This document shows positions 63,657 to 64,000 of a stretch of 64,000 bases of DNA, piece by piece. Within the stretch, counting starts at the first letter, position 1. The number at the start of each line of letters is the position of its first letter. Below the pieces are notes generated by a model. The model saw nothing but the letters and a program-made list of their open reading frames with translations, searched no databases and was not told the DNA's origin. Source of the stretch: Antarctobacter albus (GTDB taxonomy: Bacteria; Pseudomonadota; Alphaproteobacteria; Rhodobacterales; Rhodobacteraceae); NCBI RefSeq assembly GCF_900101505.1, contig NZ_FMZI01000017.1, forward strand, positions 37,442 through 101,441. The letters are read 5' to 3'. A program made the translations under genes and the position numbers.

Positions 63657-64000
63657 CTAGGCTCAGGACTCGTTCTCCCTCAAAGCCAGAAGATGACGGT
63701 CGCGGCGAGAGCTATCGCCGAGAAGAAGGTCTGCGGGCATCGGTCGTAGCGTGTCGCAACGCGCCGCCAGTCCTTGAGCCTGCCGAACATGATCTCGATG
63801 CGATTACGGCGTTTGTATCGCCGTTTGTCATACTTTACCGGCGTCTTCCGTTTCTTCCGGCCCGGGATGCAGGGGCGTATCTTCTTGTCCTGCAAAGCTT
63901 CTCTGAACCAGTCGGCATCGTAGCCACGGTCTCCGAGAAGCCATTTCACGTTGGGCAGCCCGCTGACGAGCGCACGCGCCCCGACGTAATCGCTGACGGG
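63657..64000 (-). mobile_element. IS5-family insertion sequence, left end
   Basis: The transposase reading frame runs off the window. The element edge is probably near 63657-63675 (CTAGGCTCAGGACTCGTTC), the GAGCCTAG-type terminal repeat of IS427-group IS5 elements. Its other end is outside the window, so the full length and target duplication cannot be checked. Confidence 0.6.
63680..64000 (-). CDS. IS5-family transposase, C-terminal part
   Basis: The frame is open from the window edge (codons VSDYVGARALVSGLPN before the internal GTG at 63949) to a stop at 63680. Motifs LLGDRGYDADWFR (second catalytic aspartate region) and YKRRNRIEIMFGRLKDWRRVATRYDR (the E of DDE with the Y-(2)-R-(3)-E-(6)-K signature) identify the DDE transposase orfB of the IS427/IS5 group. 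It is truncated only by the window, not visibly broken. Confidence 0.9.
   Translation of the reverse strand, partial: PVSDYVGARALVSGLPNVKWLLGDRGYDADWFREALQDKKIRPCIPGRKKRKTPVKYDKRRYKRRNRIEIMFGRLKDWRRVATRYDRCPQTFFSAIALAATVIFWL

Overview
The window is a GC-rich chromosomal segment that reads as an alphaproteobacterium of the Rhodobacteraceae/Roseobacter group. The evidence is a SAM-II riboswitch before metZ, a CarD-FdxA-S4-SUV3-like-helicase neighbourhood, TTAA-N7-TTAA (CtrA-type) and GTTC-N7-GTTC (alphaproteobacterial LexA-type) sites, a choline-sulfate/betaine locus, and CobS of the aerobic cobalamin route. I cannot name a genus. No rRNA, tRNA, CRISPR array or prophage is visible. Both ends cut genes: valS at the left and an IS5-type transposase at the right.

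Layout. 1-9.2 kb: valS; a TPP-dependent decarboxylase coupled to trkH; folE2; metZ under a SAM-II riboswitch. 9.3-17.5 kb: an alpha/beta hydrolase, a Kef-type K+/H+ antiporter, carD, fdxA, and an RNA-handling pair (S4 protein and SUV3-like helicase). 17.5-28.6 kb: a lipid-binding/lipase pair, an exonuclease-DNA ligase pair, an outer-membrane protein, pepF, a dipeptidase, a DksA-like protein and a periplasmic glutathione peroxidase variant. 28.7-34.4 kb: a secreted nuclease with CtrA-type sites, then betA, a TPR-methyltransferase on the other strand, and betC-betI. 34.4-45 kb: a DUF1036 protein, transporters, a RAYT transposase flanked by its REP palindromes, yebC, a glutamine amidotransferase, and the ymdB/DMT/SLC13 operon. 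45-54.7 kb: ferredoxin, an SOS-box-driven OB-fold remnant resembling the tail of DnaE2, degP-type protease, and the hflK-hflC-DUF2065 operon next to gor. 54.8-64 kb: Ca2+/Na+ exchanger, SulP transporter, a glycine-rich secreted protein behind an FNR-like box, rpiA, a sigma/anti-sigma pair, cobS, two lipoproteins and an IS5-type element.

Most of the window is housekeeping, with little sign of a large island. The most unusual signals are regulatory or relict. They are an apparent collapse of an SOS mutasome operon to a small OB-fold protein with a leaderless LexA promoter; paired CtrA boxes at a secreted nuclease; a RAYT/REP unit; a dispersed GC-rich repeat with a long hairpin; two phased TTTGTACAAA palindromes between convergent genes; and several lower-GC secreted hypothetical proteins wedged between core genes. 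I did not find a clear new multi-gene defence or biosynthetic system.
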